From an uncultured Alphaproteobacteria bacterium (GTDB taxonomy: Bacteria; Pseudomonadota; Alphaproteobacteria; Rickettsiales; UBA1997), in assembly GCA_903927415.1 (NCBI GenBank), contig CAIYMZ010000115.1:1-50968 (forward strand): a stretch of 50,968 nucleotides of DNA, written 5' to 3'. A model generated the notes under the pieces. That model did no database searches. It worked only from the letters and a program-made list of their open reading frames with translations, and was not told the origin of the DNA. Positions 1 to 7,789 of the stretch are shown piece by piece. Position numbers and translations under genes: made by a program. Numbering within the stretch: position 1 is the first letter of the stretch; the number at the start of each line of letters is the position of its first letter.

Positions 1-25
1 GGTGACAATATTAGAGATTGAAGAT

Positions 26-54
26 TTGTCACCCCGCACTTGTTGCGGGGTCCA
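26..54. repeat. GC-rich palindromic repeat core, cysK upstream region
   Basis: A short hairpin of the form CCCCGCACTTGTTGCGGGG, preceded by GTCA and followed by TCCA, lies just upstream of cysK. The same core recurs at about 1798-1824, inverted at 1861-1890, near 41104-41130 (one base changed) and at 50923-50950. Bases 1-15 resemble the outer flank of the longer copy at 1.9 kb, so this copy probably continues to the left of the window. Confidence 0.8.
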
Positions 55-80
55 GTAATTAACAACAAACAAGGAGAAAA

Positions 81-1013
81 ATGAAAATCGCAAAAAATTT
101 AATTGAATTAATCGGCAACACGCCGCTGGTTCAGCTCAATCGCCTTAACAAAACTTCAGCGCAAGTTGTGGCGAAATTGGAATTTTACAATCCAGCCAAC
201 TCAGTGAAAGACCGCATCGGCGCTAACATGGTTGAGGATGCGGAGAAAAAGGGATTAATCACCGCGGGTAAAACAACTTTGATTGAGCCGACTTCCGGCA
301 ACACCGGAATCGCTTTGGCCTTCGTCGCCGCGATCAAAGGCTACCGCTTAATTTTGACGATGCCGGAAACAATGTCGCTTGAGCGTCGCAAACTTCTCAA
401 AGCCTACGGCGCGGAATTGGTTTTGACCGAAGGCGCGAAAGGCATGAAGGGCGCGATTGCAAAGGCTGAAGAGCTCAACAAAGAAATTCCTGATTCAGTA
501 ATTTTGCAGCAATTCGCCAATCAGGCCAATGTTGAAATTCACCAGCGCACTACAGCCGAGGAGATTTGGCGCGACACTGACGGCAAAGTTGATATTTTAG
601 TTTCAGGCGTTGGAACTGGCGGAACCATTACTGGCGTGGCTTCAATCATCAAACAGAGAAATCCGAATTTCAAAGCAATCGCGGTTGAACCTTCGGCAAG
701 CCCTGTTCTGTCTGGCGGCGCACCAGGTCCGCACAAAATTCAAGGAATCGGGGCAGGCTTCATTCCGTCAATTTTAAAAACCGAATTGATTGACGAAATT
801 TTCCAAGTTTCAAATGAGGATGCGATTGAAACCGCGCGGGCATTGGCTTTGAAGGAAGGAATCCTCGGCGGAATTTCTTCCGGCGCCGCCGCTTACGCTG
901 CACTCGAAATCGCCAAGCGTCCGGAAAATGCCGGAAAATTAATTGTTTTTGTCGTGCCGTCTTTCGGCGAAAGATATTTGTCGTCGGTTTTGTTTGAGCA
1001 CATTACTGGGTAA
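81..1013 (+). CDS. cysK: cysteine synthase (O-acetylserine sulfhydrylase)
   Basis: Makes L-cysteine from O-acetylserine and sulfide with pyridoxal phosphate in the cytosol. At 310 residues it is full length for the CysK family. The PLP lysine is K43 in the NSVKDR motif, the substrate loop TSGNTG is at 71-76, the phosphate-binding GVGTGGT is at 176-182 and SSGAA at 266-270. The ATG at 81 has a clear AAGGAG ribosome site at 71-76. The serine acetyltransferase gene follows on the same strand about 195 bases later, giving the full two-step route from serine. A hairpin resembling a terminator separates the two, so cotranscription is uncertain. CysM is the only close alternative; motif and length fit CysK. 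Confidence 0.95.
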   Translation: MKIAKNLIELIGNTPLVQLNRLNKTSAQVVAKLEFYNPANSVKDRIGANMVEDAEKKGLITAGKTTLIEPTSGNTGIALAFVAAIKGYRLILTMPETMSLERRKLLKAYGAELVLTEGAKGMKGAIAKAEELNKEIPDSVILQQFANQANVEIHQRTTAEEIWRDTDGKVDILVSGVGTGGTITGVASIIKQRNPNFKAIAVEPSASPVLSGGAPGPHKIQGIGAGFIPSILKTELIDEIFQVSNEDAIETARALALKEGILGGISSGAAAYAALEIAKRPENAGKLIVFVVPSFGERYLSSVLFEHITG

Positions 1014-1031
1014 AATTTTCGGCTAATTTTG

Positions 1032-1056
1032 AAAAGTCGCCCTAGGGCGACTTTTT
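1032..1056. terminator. hairpin with T-run after cysK
   Basis: A perfect palindrome centred on CCCTAGGG with a GTCGCC/GGCGAC stem and flanking A and T tracts lies about 20 bases past the cysK stop. It looks like a bidirectional Rho-independent terminator. The same stem occurs at 40997-41012 past rpoD, again followed by a T-run and an AAAACAG stretch, so it may also be a small dispersed repeat. Confidence 0.7.
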
Positions 1057-1082
1057 GGAAAAACAGGCGCCACACCCGCTGC

Positions 1083-1167
1083 AGGACGAGGTTTGCAACC
1101 CCGTCCTTACGTTCAGTTCCAACTCAACAAAACATGAACATGTGGAATGGGTTACAAACCAATTCCA
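1083..1167. repeat. double-hairpin palindromic repeat, diverged copy
   Basis: Two hairpins, AGGACG..GTTTGCAAC..CGTCCT and TGGAAT..GTTACAAAC..ATTCCA, flank an inner GTTCA/TGAAC inverted pair. The arrangement matches the cleaner copy at 49561-49645, where both hairpins carry the GACGGAGTT..AACTCCGTC stem. It fills most of the space between cysK and cysE. Confidence 0.65.
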
Positions 1168-1208
1168 GCGTCAAGAACGACTAAAACCGCAACAAGAAAA
1201 ATAAAAAA

Positions 1209-1739
1209 ATGAAAATCGAATTCCTCGAAAATATTAAACGCAAAGACCCTGCCGCGAAAAATTATTTGGAAATTTTGCTCTGCTATCCCGGCGTGCACGC
1301 GATTTTTTTTCACCGCATCAGTCACTTTTTGGAAAATTTAAATGTGCCGATTTTGCCACGCGCGATTGCTCACATTAGTCGCCTCCTCACCGGAATCGAG
1401 ATTCACCCCAAAGTTAAAATCGGAAAAAATTTTTTTATTGATCACGGATTTGGTGTCGTGATTGGCGAGACCGCAGAAATTGGCGACAATGTCACGATCT
1501 ATCAGGGAGTAACGCTGGGCGGCAGATCAATCGCAAAAATAAAACGTCATCCGACAATCAAAAATGACGTCACAATCGGCGCCGGCGCAAAAATTTTAGG
1601 CCCAATCACAATTGGCAATGGCGCGAAAATTGGTCCGGGATCAATCATCATTGAGGATTTAGAGATGAACAAGGTGATGGTGGCTGAGACCGCGAAGGAA
1701 GTGAGGAGCAAAAAACACGAGCTGGATTATTACATTTAG
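1209..1739 (+). CDS. cysE: serine O-acetyltransferase
   Basis: Acetylates L-serine with acetyl-CoA to give O-acetylserine, the substrate of CysK encoded just upstream. The 176-residue protein is the short CysE form. The N-terminal helical part carries RKDPAAKNYLEI (11-22), a diverged form of the family RDPAA signature. The C-terminal part is a left-handed beta-helix of hexapeptide repeats, including IDHGFGVVIGETAEIGDNV (77-95) with the catalytic His79 region and GVTLGG (100-105). The reading starts at ATG 1209 after an A-rich stretch with no strong ribosome site. Its stop codon lies at the left border of a long palindromic element (1741-1948). Confidence 0.93.
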   Translation: MKIEFLENIKRKDPAAKNYLEILLCYPGVHAIFFHRISHFLENLNVPILPRAIAHISRLLTGIEIHPKVKIGKNFFIDHGFGVVIGETAEIGDNVTIYQGVTLGGRSIAKIKRHPTIKNDVTIGAGAKILGPITIGNGAKIGPGSIIIEDLEMNKVMVAETAKEVRSKKHELDYYI

Positions 1740-1740
1740 A

Positions 1741-1948
1741 CCCAATAACGCTTAAGGAATCTGTCCAAATACCACAGGCTCTAATCTGATTTTGATTGTC
1801 ACCCCGCACTTGTTGCGGGGTCCATTTCGTCACAACCAATAAAATCGTGTCTTTGACAAGATGGACCCCGCAACAAGTGCGGGGTGACAATCGAGATGAG
1901 ATTAGAGTGCGTAACACTGAAGCTAATTTCTTAAAGCGTTATTGGGGG
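1741..1948. repeat. 208-bp near-perfect palindromic element between cysE and tolB
   Basis: The whole cysE-tolB gap is one imperfect palindrome. The outer arms read CCCAATAACGCTT and AAGCGTTATTGGG, the middle arms CTCTAATCT and AGATTAGAG-like, and the inner arms are two inverted copies of the CCCCGCACTTGTTGCGGGG core at 1801-1820 and 1864-1885. A near-copy of the right half recurs at 41104-41190. A direct repeat of the form TTACAT(A)TTAGACCCAAT flanks it at 1730-1746 and 1950-1967, overlapping the stop codons of both neighbours. It resembles a MITE or palindromic repeat unit and could act as a bidirectional terminator. Confidence 0.8.
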
Positions 1949-1956
1949 GTTACATA

Positions 1957-3324
1957 TTAGACCCAATCTGGATCTGTTGCACCTTCATTGGCTGGCGTCG
2001 GAACTTCGAATTCAAATCCGGTAATTATGTCAATGACGTAGAGACGTGGAATGGAGTCACGTCCGTAAGAACCATTTTTTTTCGAATAAATTAAATATCT
2101 CCCATTAGGCGACCACTTCGCGCCCTCAACCAAATAGCCACTAGCCAGTAGCTTTTCACCTTTACCATTTGGCGACATTACGCCGATAAAAAATTGTCCT
2201 TCTTTGATTCGAGTAAAAGCGATTAATTTTCCATCTGGCGACCAAACTGGTTTCGAATAAGAGCCGTCACCAGAGCTGATGCGCACTACAGAGGAGCCAT
2301 TCTCTTCCATGATGTAAATTTGCTGACCAGAGTCGCGATCGGAAGAAAAAGCAATTGACTCGCCATCTGGAGAATATGACGGCGTAGTATCAATCGCCGG
2401 ACTTTTGGTTAATTTTCGTGCTTCATTTTCAGAAATTTTCATTTCGTAAATATCGCAATTTCCATCGAGAATCGCTGAGAGCAAAATGAGATTGGAGTCC
2501 CTGGGATTAATGCTGGCAGCAAATGTCGTACCTCTAAATCCACCAATTTTTTTGCTGCGCAAATTTTTTAAATCGAGTGAGAAAATTTGTGACTTACCTT
2601 CAAAAAAACGCAGATAAAAAATTTCATCGCGTTTTTTTGAGAAAACTGGCGTTAACACGAGATCGCGACCGTCGGTTAAAACACGATGATTTTCGCCATC
2701 AAAATCAATCATGTTAATTTTTTTGATACGCTTGCTGATTGAGCCTGATTCTGAAACATAAACAATTTGCGAAGTGAAATGACCCGAACTTTCTCCGCTT
2801 ATCGATTTAAAAATTTCGTTAGAAATTATATTCGACATTTTGCGATAATTATCGCGCGACGCGGTATAAAATTTGCCGAATAATTGTCGCTGATCGAGCA
2901 CATCCCACATCCTGATGCGCATCTCTAAATTGCCGCTCTGATCATAATTAAATTGACCAATGACGATTGCACCAATTCCAGCTTTTCCATATTTTTCGAA
3001 GTTAGGAAGTGATTCAACTGTGAGGATTTCTTGTGATAAATTTCCGCTTGGCAAAATGGCAGCTTGATTTGATGACGATGTTTCCATCTGGCCGGTATTT
3101 TTAACAATTTCAAAAAGATCCGTTGTTTTTAAATTTCTTCTGATGCGCTCAATAACTTCGAATGTGTCAATTTTTAAGCGCGGGTCAGATGAATCAAAAC
3201 CGAAAAATAAAATTTTAGTTTTGGGAATTTCTTCGTCTTTAACGGAGAGAGAAACTGTTGCAAATGCTTGACTGACGCTGATTAAGAGACTTGCAAAAAT
3301 GAGAAATGATTTGATGAGTTTCAT
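1957..3324 (-). CDS. tolB: Tol-Pal system periplasmic beta-propeller TolB
   Basis: Periplasmic part of the Tol-Pal envelope system, which links Pal and the outer membrane to the TolQRA motor during constriction. From the ATG at 3324 the protein has a signal peptide (MKLIKSFLIFASLL.. to about residue 23, SQAFA), a TolB N-terminal domain, and a C-terminal propeller with repeats such as SPDGESIAFSSDRDSG and WSPDGKLIAFTR. Length of 455 is close to the usual 430-450. An in-frame GTG at 3333 would add three residues and cannot be excluded, but the signal peptide favours the ATG. The bases upstream of the start are the arm of a 166-bp palindrome shared with the end of hslV. No other tol or pal genes are in the window. 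Confidence 0.93.
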   Translation of the reverse strand: MKLIKSFLIFASLLISVSQAFATVSLSVKDEEIPKTKILFFGFDSSDPRLKIDTFEVIERIRRNLKTTDLFEIVKNTGQMETSSSNQAAILPSGNLSQEILTVESLPNFEKYGKAGIGAIVIGQFNYDQSGNLEMRIRMWDVLDQRQLFGKFYTASRDNYRKMSNIISNEIFKSISGESSGHFTSQIVYVSESGSISKRIKKINMIDFDGENHRVLTDGRDLVLTPVFSKKRDEIFYLRFFEGKSQIFSLDLKNLRSKKIGGFRGTTFAASINPRDSNLILLSAILDGNCDIYEMKISENEARKLTKSPAIDTTPSYSPDGESIAFSSDRDSGQQIYIMEENGSSVVRISSGDGSYSKPVWSPDGKLIAFTRIKEGQFFIGVMSPNGKGEKLLASGYLVEGAKWSPNGRYLIYSKKNGSYGRDSIPRLYVIDIITGFEFEVPTPANEGATDPDWV

Positions 3325-3325
3325 G

Positions 3326-3491
3326 TTAGACACTGTTAGCTAATTAATTTTATTTCAGATTTTGGCATATTTTGAGCGCTTTTTTGGTAAAATTTTGATA
3401 AATATCCGGATATATTTTGAAAAATTTTACCAAAAAATAAGCCAAAATAGGACGAGATATGGAATGAAATTAATTAGCTAACAGTGTCTAA
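3326..3491. repeat. 166-bp AT-rich palindromic element spanning tolB start to hslV stop
   Basis: Perfect 25-base terminal inverted repeats at 3326-3350 and 3467-3491 (TTAGACACTGTTAGC... and its complement) enclose a second inverted pair, TTTGGTAAAATTTT at about 3385-3398 and its complement near 3420-3433, around the centre ATATCCGGATAT. One arm abuts the tolB start codon and the other contains the hslV stop codon. It has no coding capacity. It is unrelated in sequence to the GC-rich elements elsewhere in the window. Confidence 0.85.
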
Positions 3492-4036
3492 AGCGTTTCG
3501 ATCACGACATTGTTGTTGGTGTAAACACATAAATCTGCGGCGATTTTCATTGATCTAGTAACAATTTTTTCTGCGGATAAATTTTCGATTGATGATAAAG
3601 CTCGCGCCGCTGCAAGCGCATAATTTCCTCCAGAGCCAATGCCAGCGATTCCATCTTCCGGCTCTAGCACATCACCGTTCCCCGTCAGAACTAGAGAGAT
3701 ATTTTTATCGACTACAATCATCATTGCCTCAAGACGGCGAAGATATTTATCCGTGCGCCAATCTTTTGCCAACTCAACGCAGGCGCGCATCAATTGATTT
3801 GGATATTGATCTAATTTTGATTCCAGTCTTTCGAACAAAGTGAAAGCATCAGCCGTGGCACCAGCAAATCCGCCGATGATTGAGCCATCTCCAAGCTTAC
3901 GAATTTTTTTTGCATTCGATTTTAAAACTGTTGAACCGAGCGTAACTTGACCATCTCCAGCAATTGCAACTTTACCATTTTTTCGCACCGAAAGAATTGT
4001 TGTTCCGTAAAGTTGGGATGGATTTTTATGAATCAT
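3488..4036 (-). CDS. hslV: HslV, proteolytic subunit of the HslUV (ClpYQ) protease
   Basis: Threonine peptidase that forms the double hexameric proteolytic chamber of ATP-dependent HslUV. The propeptide runs to G11 and the mature chain would begin at the catalytic Thr12 (GT-TILSVRKNGKVAIAGDGQ), as in the family. GDGQVTLG follows at 28-35 and GSGGNYALAAARAL near 135. At 182 residues it is complete. The ATPase partner hslU, usually adjacent, is not next to it: tolB lies downstream. The stop codon (3488-3490) sits inside the arm of a palindromic repeat. Upstream at 4037-4117 is a short divergent spacer before the permease gene, which presumably holds both promoters. Confidence 0.95.
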   Translation of the reverse strand: MIHKNPSQLYGTTILSVRKNGKVAIAGDGQVTLGSTVLKSNAKKIRKLGDGSIIGGFAGATADAFTLFERLESKLDQYPNQLMRACVELAKDWRTDKYLRRLEAMMIVVDKNISLVLTGNGDVLEPEDGIAGIGSGGNYALAAARALSSIENLSAEKIVTRSMKIAADLCVYTNNNVVIETL

Positions 4037-4117
4037 TTTTGAGGGTAATTTTTTCTTTGATTGTAAGGAAAAAGCTGCAAGATTTTTTTATTTCCTAATG
4101 CACAAAATCTCAAGCTA

Positions 4118-5371
4118 ATGAAGAAATCGACTAAAAATTTAGCAGTAATTTTTTTCTTGGGAATTAGCTCTGGATTACCGATCGCTCTTATTCTGTCTAC
4201 TCTAAAAGCACTACTTCTCGAAAAAGGTTTTGATCTAAAAACCATCGGATTTTTTTCTCTTGTCAGCCTACCTTACACTTTCAAATTTTTATTCGCGCCA
4301 ATTATTGACTCTTGTCGCATTCCATTTTTTACCAAAATTGTTGGTCAAAGAAAATCTTGGATAATTTTAAGCCAATTAATCTTGGCAATTTTTATTTCAT
4401 TTTTAGGAATCGCTGGAATCCTTGCCAACATTAGCCTCATCGCAGTTTTTGCATTTTTAGTCGCATTTGCTTCCGCCAATCAAGATATCGTAATTGATGG
4501 CTATCGCATCGAATTAATCGAAAAAGAAAATCAGGGAATTGCTGCTAGTTCTTACGTTTACGGCTATCGTATCGGCATGCTAATTTCTGGTGCCGGAGCG
4601 TTGATATTAGCAGAGTTACTGAGTTGGGATATAGTTTATTTTATCATGGCTAGCTTCATGATTTTATTTTCTGCTTTCGTATTTTTTGCCGACGAAACTC
4701 GTAAAAATTTTCAACCGAAGCATCACGATTTTATTTCGTGGTTTAAAAATTTCGTCATCGAACCATTTGCTGATTTTACTCACCATTCTCGTTGGTACGT
4801 CATTCTCGCCTTCGTAATTTTATTCAAACTTGGTGATGCTTTCGCCGGTAATTTAACCTTGCCCTTCCTGCTCGAAATTGGTTTTTCTAAAATTGAGCTC
4901 GCCAAAATTTTAAAAACTTTTGGACTCTTCGCGACCTTATTCGGAGTTTTTGTCGGAGGCCTTTTAGTAAAAAAAACCGGCATCATAAAATCACTGTGGA
5001 TCGCAGCAATTGCGCAAATGTTATCCAATCTTGCCTTCGCTTATTTGGCGCAAATCGGCTATGATGTTGAGTCACTTTATTTTGTAATTTTCGTTGAAAA
5101 TTTAAGCGGAGGAATTGGCGATGCGGTTTTTGTCGCTTACTTGAGCAGCCTTTGCAGCATTGCTTTTAGCGCTACTCAATATGCGCTTCTGACTTCTTGT
5201 GCGACATTTGCACGCAGCCTGTTGGTCTCAAGCGCCGGAGTTTTTGCGCAAGCTCTCGGCTGGTACGAATTTTTTATTTTCTCGACCTTTCTAGCAGTGC
5301 CTAGTTTGATATTTTTATTTTGGTTGACGGCCAAAACAAAATCCCAAAAACGACTTTCGCCTAATGCCTAA
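4118..5371 (+). CDS. AmpG-like MFS permease
   Basis: Twelve-helix major facilitator family protein of 417 residues in the inner membrane. The N-terminal stretch (FFLGISSGLPIALILSTLKA, then SLPYTFKFLFAPIID) is characteristic of the AmpG/muropeptide permease branch, which in Enterobacteria imports anhydro-muropeptides and which is multiplied in Rickettsiales. The substrate here is not proven. Its last codons (SPNA) and stop are built from a CCTAA(T/C)G heptamer repeat that continues to the virB4 start 12 bases later, so it is probably cotranscribed with virB4 and virB6. Confidence 0.8.
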   Translation: MKKSTKNLAVIFFLGISSGLPIALILSTLKALLLEKGFDLKTIGFFSLVSLPYTFKFLFAPIIDSCRIPFFTKIVGQRKSWIILSQLILAIFISFLGIAGILANISLIAVFAFLVAFASANQDIVIDGYRIELIEKENQGIAASSYVYGYRIGMLISGAGALILAELLSWDIVYFIMASFMILFSAFVFFADETRKNFQPKHHDFISWFKNFVIEPFADFTHHSRWYVILAFVILFKLGDAFAGNLTLPFLLEIGFSKIELAKILKTFGLFATLFGVFVGGLLVKKTGIIKSLWIAAIAQMLSNLAFAYLAQIGYDVESLYFVIFVENLSGGIGDAVFVAYLSSLCSIAFSATQYALLTSCATFARSLLVSSAGVFAQALGWYEFFIFSTFLAVPSLIFLFWLTAKTKSQKRLSPNA

Positions 5372-5377
5372 CGCCTA
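5356..5377 (+). repeat. short heptamer repeat (GCCTAAY)n at AmpG-like/virB4 junction
   Basis: Three tandem units of about seven bases, CGCCTAATGCCTAACGCCTAA, form the C-terminal codons and stop of the permease gene and the spacer to virB4. Related arrays occur at 24221-24253 (inside trmB, inverted) and at 45004-45024 (just upstream of nuoG). Confidence 0.7.
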
Positions 5378-5383
5378 AATTGA

Positions 5384-7777
5384 ATGCGCCTTACAACACT
5401 CAAACCAGCAAAAGAAAAAATTACCAAACATGAAATTTCGGCAGCGCATTTTATTCCTTACAAATGCCACTGGAATTCAAACACAATTTTAACTCACAAA
5501 GAAGAGCTTGTTCGTGTCATAAAAATCAAAGGCTTTGCTTTCGAAACCGCCGATGACATTGACGTCGATCTTAAGAAAAATGCGCGCAACAACTTGTTGA
5601 AGGGCATGTCTTCCGGAAATTTTTCGCTTTATTTTCACACTCTACGTCGCAAGGAAAAAGGGTTTCCTGATGGTGAAATGCCTGATCTATTTTCCGAACG
5701 AGTTAATCGCGAATGGGCAGCAAAACATTCCGATGAAAAAAGCTTCGTCAATGAACATTACTTCACACTTATTCGAGGCTCTGACACTTCTGGCGCAGCC
5801 GTGCTTGAACATATGGCAAAAAAATTACAGCATAAAACTGACAAAACATCGTGGGAAAACTACATGCGAGAATCTTTTGATGAACTCGATGAAATGACCG
5901 AACGCGTTTTAAATGGCTACGGAAATTACGGGGCACGCTTGCTTGATCTTGTTGAAACAGAAGATGGAGTTACTTCCGAAATTTTAGAATTTTTTTCACG
6001 TTTGGTAAATTGTGGCTACTCGCAACAAATGACAATTCCTCTCGGCGAAATCTCTCATCACTTGCCAATTAGTCGACTTTACTTCGGCAATAAATCGGTT
6101 GAGGCCCATCATCCAAACGGCCTCAAATATGCAGGGATAGTTTCGATCAAAGAATATCGCCCATCAACAAATGCCGGGGTTTTTGATGGTTTTATGCAAA
6201 TGCCTTTCGAGCTGATTATCTCACAATCATTTTCTTTCATCAATCGCATGGTGGCGATTAGCTCGATGCAATTGCAGCAACGCCGTCTCGTGCAATCGGA
6301 AGACGTGGCGGTATCACAAATTCAGGAAATCGACTCAGCACTTGATTCCGCAATGAGTGGTGAATTCGGTTTTGGTCTACATCACATGACGATTCTTTGC
6401 GTTGAGGACACGCCGAAAGCTTTGGAAAGCGCCTTGTCTTTGGCGATCGTTGAGCTTTCCAATGCAGGCATCACTGGCGTTCGCGAAAGGATGAATTTAG
6501 AACCGGCTTATTGGGCACAACTCCCATGCAATGGCGAATATATGGCCAGACGCTGCACCATCAATACTCTCAATATCGCCGCCTTCGCATCATTTCACAA
6601 TTACCCCTCCGGCAAAAGAAAAAAAAATCATTGGGGCGATGCAGTGACAGTGCTAAACACGGTTTCCGGCACGCCGTATTTTTTCAGTTTTCACGTTCGC
6701 GACGTCGGTCACACCATGATCATCGGTCCAACTGGCGCCGGTAAAACTGTACTCCTCAACTTTCTTTGCGCCCAATCGCAAAAATTTAACGGCCGATTAT
6801 TTTTCTTCGATAAAGATCGCGGTGCGGAAATTTTTGTCCGCGCAATTCGTGGTCGCTACATGATTCCCGATGCTGCAAAAACTTCTGGCTTCAATCCATT
6901 TCAACTTGAGGACACCAACGAAAATCGCTCATTTTTAATCGACTTCATGAAGGCTTTGGTTTCGGTTGGAGATGCACCTTTGCCAGCTCATGAAATCGAA
7001 CGCATCAACGAAGCCATAAAAGGGAATTACAAATTACCTCAGGGTCAGAGAAGAATGCGCAACATCGCACCATTCATGGGCTTAGGCGGCCCCGGAACTT
7101 TAGCTGGAAGGTTGTCAATGTGGCATAGTGGCGGCTCACATGCTAAACTTTTTGACAATGAAGATGACCTAATTGACTTCACTTCCGCTCGCTGTTTTGG
7201 AATTGAAATGTCGCATATTTTGCAAGATAAAGCCGCAATAGCTCCTGTGCTACTTTATCTCTTCCACCGCATTCAAAGTTCTCTCAAGGGTGAGCCAACC
7301 ATGATCGTTCTCGATGAAGCATGGGCATTGATTGGCAATCCAGTTTTTGCTCCAAAAATTAAAGACTGGCTCAAGGTTTTAAGAAAACTCAACACCTTCG
7401 TTGTCTTCGCGACACAATCAGTGGAAGATGCAGCAAAGAGCAGCATTTCCGACACTCTCGTTCAACAAACTTCAACACAGATTTTTTTACCGAATTTAAA
7501 AGCGACACATCTTTATCGCGACGTTTTTATGCTTTCGGAACGCGAGTTTAATTTGGTGAAAACCACCGATCCCTCAACCAGATTTTTTCTCGTCAAACAA
7601 GATAATGATGGCGTTATTGCCAGAATCGATTTGGGCGGAATGGATGACACGATCAGAGTTTTATCAGCGCGGGCAGATACGGTAATCATGATGGACGAGA
7701 TCATTGAAGAAGTCGGTGAGGATCCAGATGATTGGCTTCCAATTTATTACGAACGCTCTGCTCCAAAAAAATCTTAA
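5384..7777 (+). CDS. virB4: type IV secretion ATPase VirB4
   Basis: Cytoplasmic, membrane-associated ATPase that powers assembly and transport of a P-type (vir) type IV secretion system. At 797 residues it is full length. The N-terminal CagE/TrbE/VirB4 region covers roughly 1-430. The motor domain has Walker A GPTGAGKT (about 447-454), FFFDKDRGAEI shortly after, and Walker B TMIVLDEAWALIG (about 637-649), then an ATQSVEDA sensor segment. The ATG at 5384 lies 12 bases after the permease stop with no strong ribosome site, suggesting translational coupling. virB6 follows after 12 bases. virB3, usually just upstream in Rickettsiales, is not here. Confidence 0.95.
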   Translation: MRLTTLKPAKEKITKHEISAAHFIPYKCHWNSNTILTHKEELVRVIKIKGFAFETADDIDVDLKKNARNNLLKGMSSGNFSLYFHTLRRKEKGFPDGEMPDLFSERVNREWAAKHSDEKSFVNEHYFTLIRGSDTSGAAVLEHMAKKLQHKTDKTSWENYMRESFDELDEMTERVLNGYGNYGARLLDLVETEDGVTSEILEFFSRLVNCGYSQQMTIPLGEISHHLPISRLYFGNKSVEAHHPNGLKYAGIVSIKEYRPSTNAGVFDGFMQMPFELIISQSFSFINRMVAISSMQLQQRRLVQSEDVAVSQIQEIDSALDSAMSGEFGFGLHHMTILCVEDTPKALESALSLAIVELSNAGITGVRERMNLEPAYWAQLPCNGEYMARRCTINTLNIAAFASFHNYPSGKRKKNHWGDAVTVLNTVSGTPYFFSFHVRDVGHTMIIGPTGAGKTVLLNFLCAQSQKFNGRLFFFDKDRGAEIFVRAIRGRYMIPDAAKTSGFNPFQLEDTNENRSFLIDFMKALVSVGDAPLPAHEIERINEAIKGNYKLPQGQRRMRNIAPFMGLGGPGTLAGRLSMWHSGGSHAKLFDNEDDLIDFTSARCFGIEMSHILQDKAAIAPVLLYLFHRIQSSLKGEPTMIVLDEAWALIGNPVFAPKIKDWLKVLRKLNTFVVFATQSVEDAAKSSISDTLVQQTSTQIFLPNLKATHLYRDVFMLSEREFNLVKTTDPSTRFFLVKQDNDGVIARIDLGGMDDTIRVLSARADTVIMMDEIIEEVGEDPDDWLPIYYERSAPKKS

Positions 7778-7789
7778 ACCAAAAACTTA

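Noticed and set aside
1798..1890. CRISPR-like repeat pair
   Set aside because: The two copies are inverted relative to each other, with no array of regularly spaced direct repeats, and no cas genes are present.
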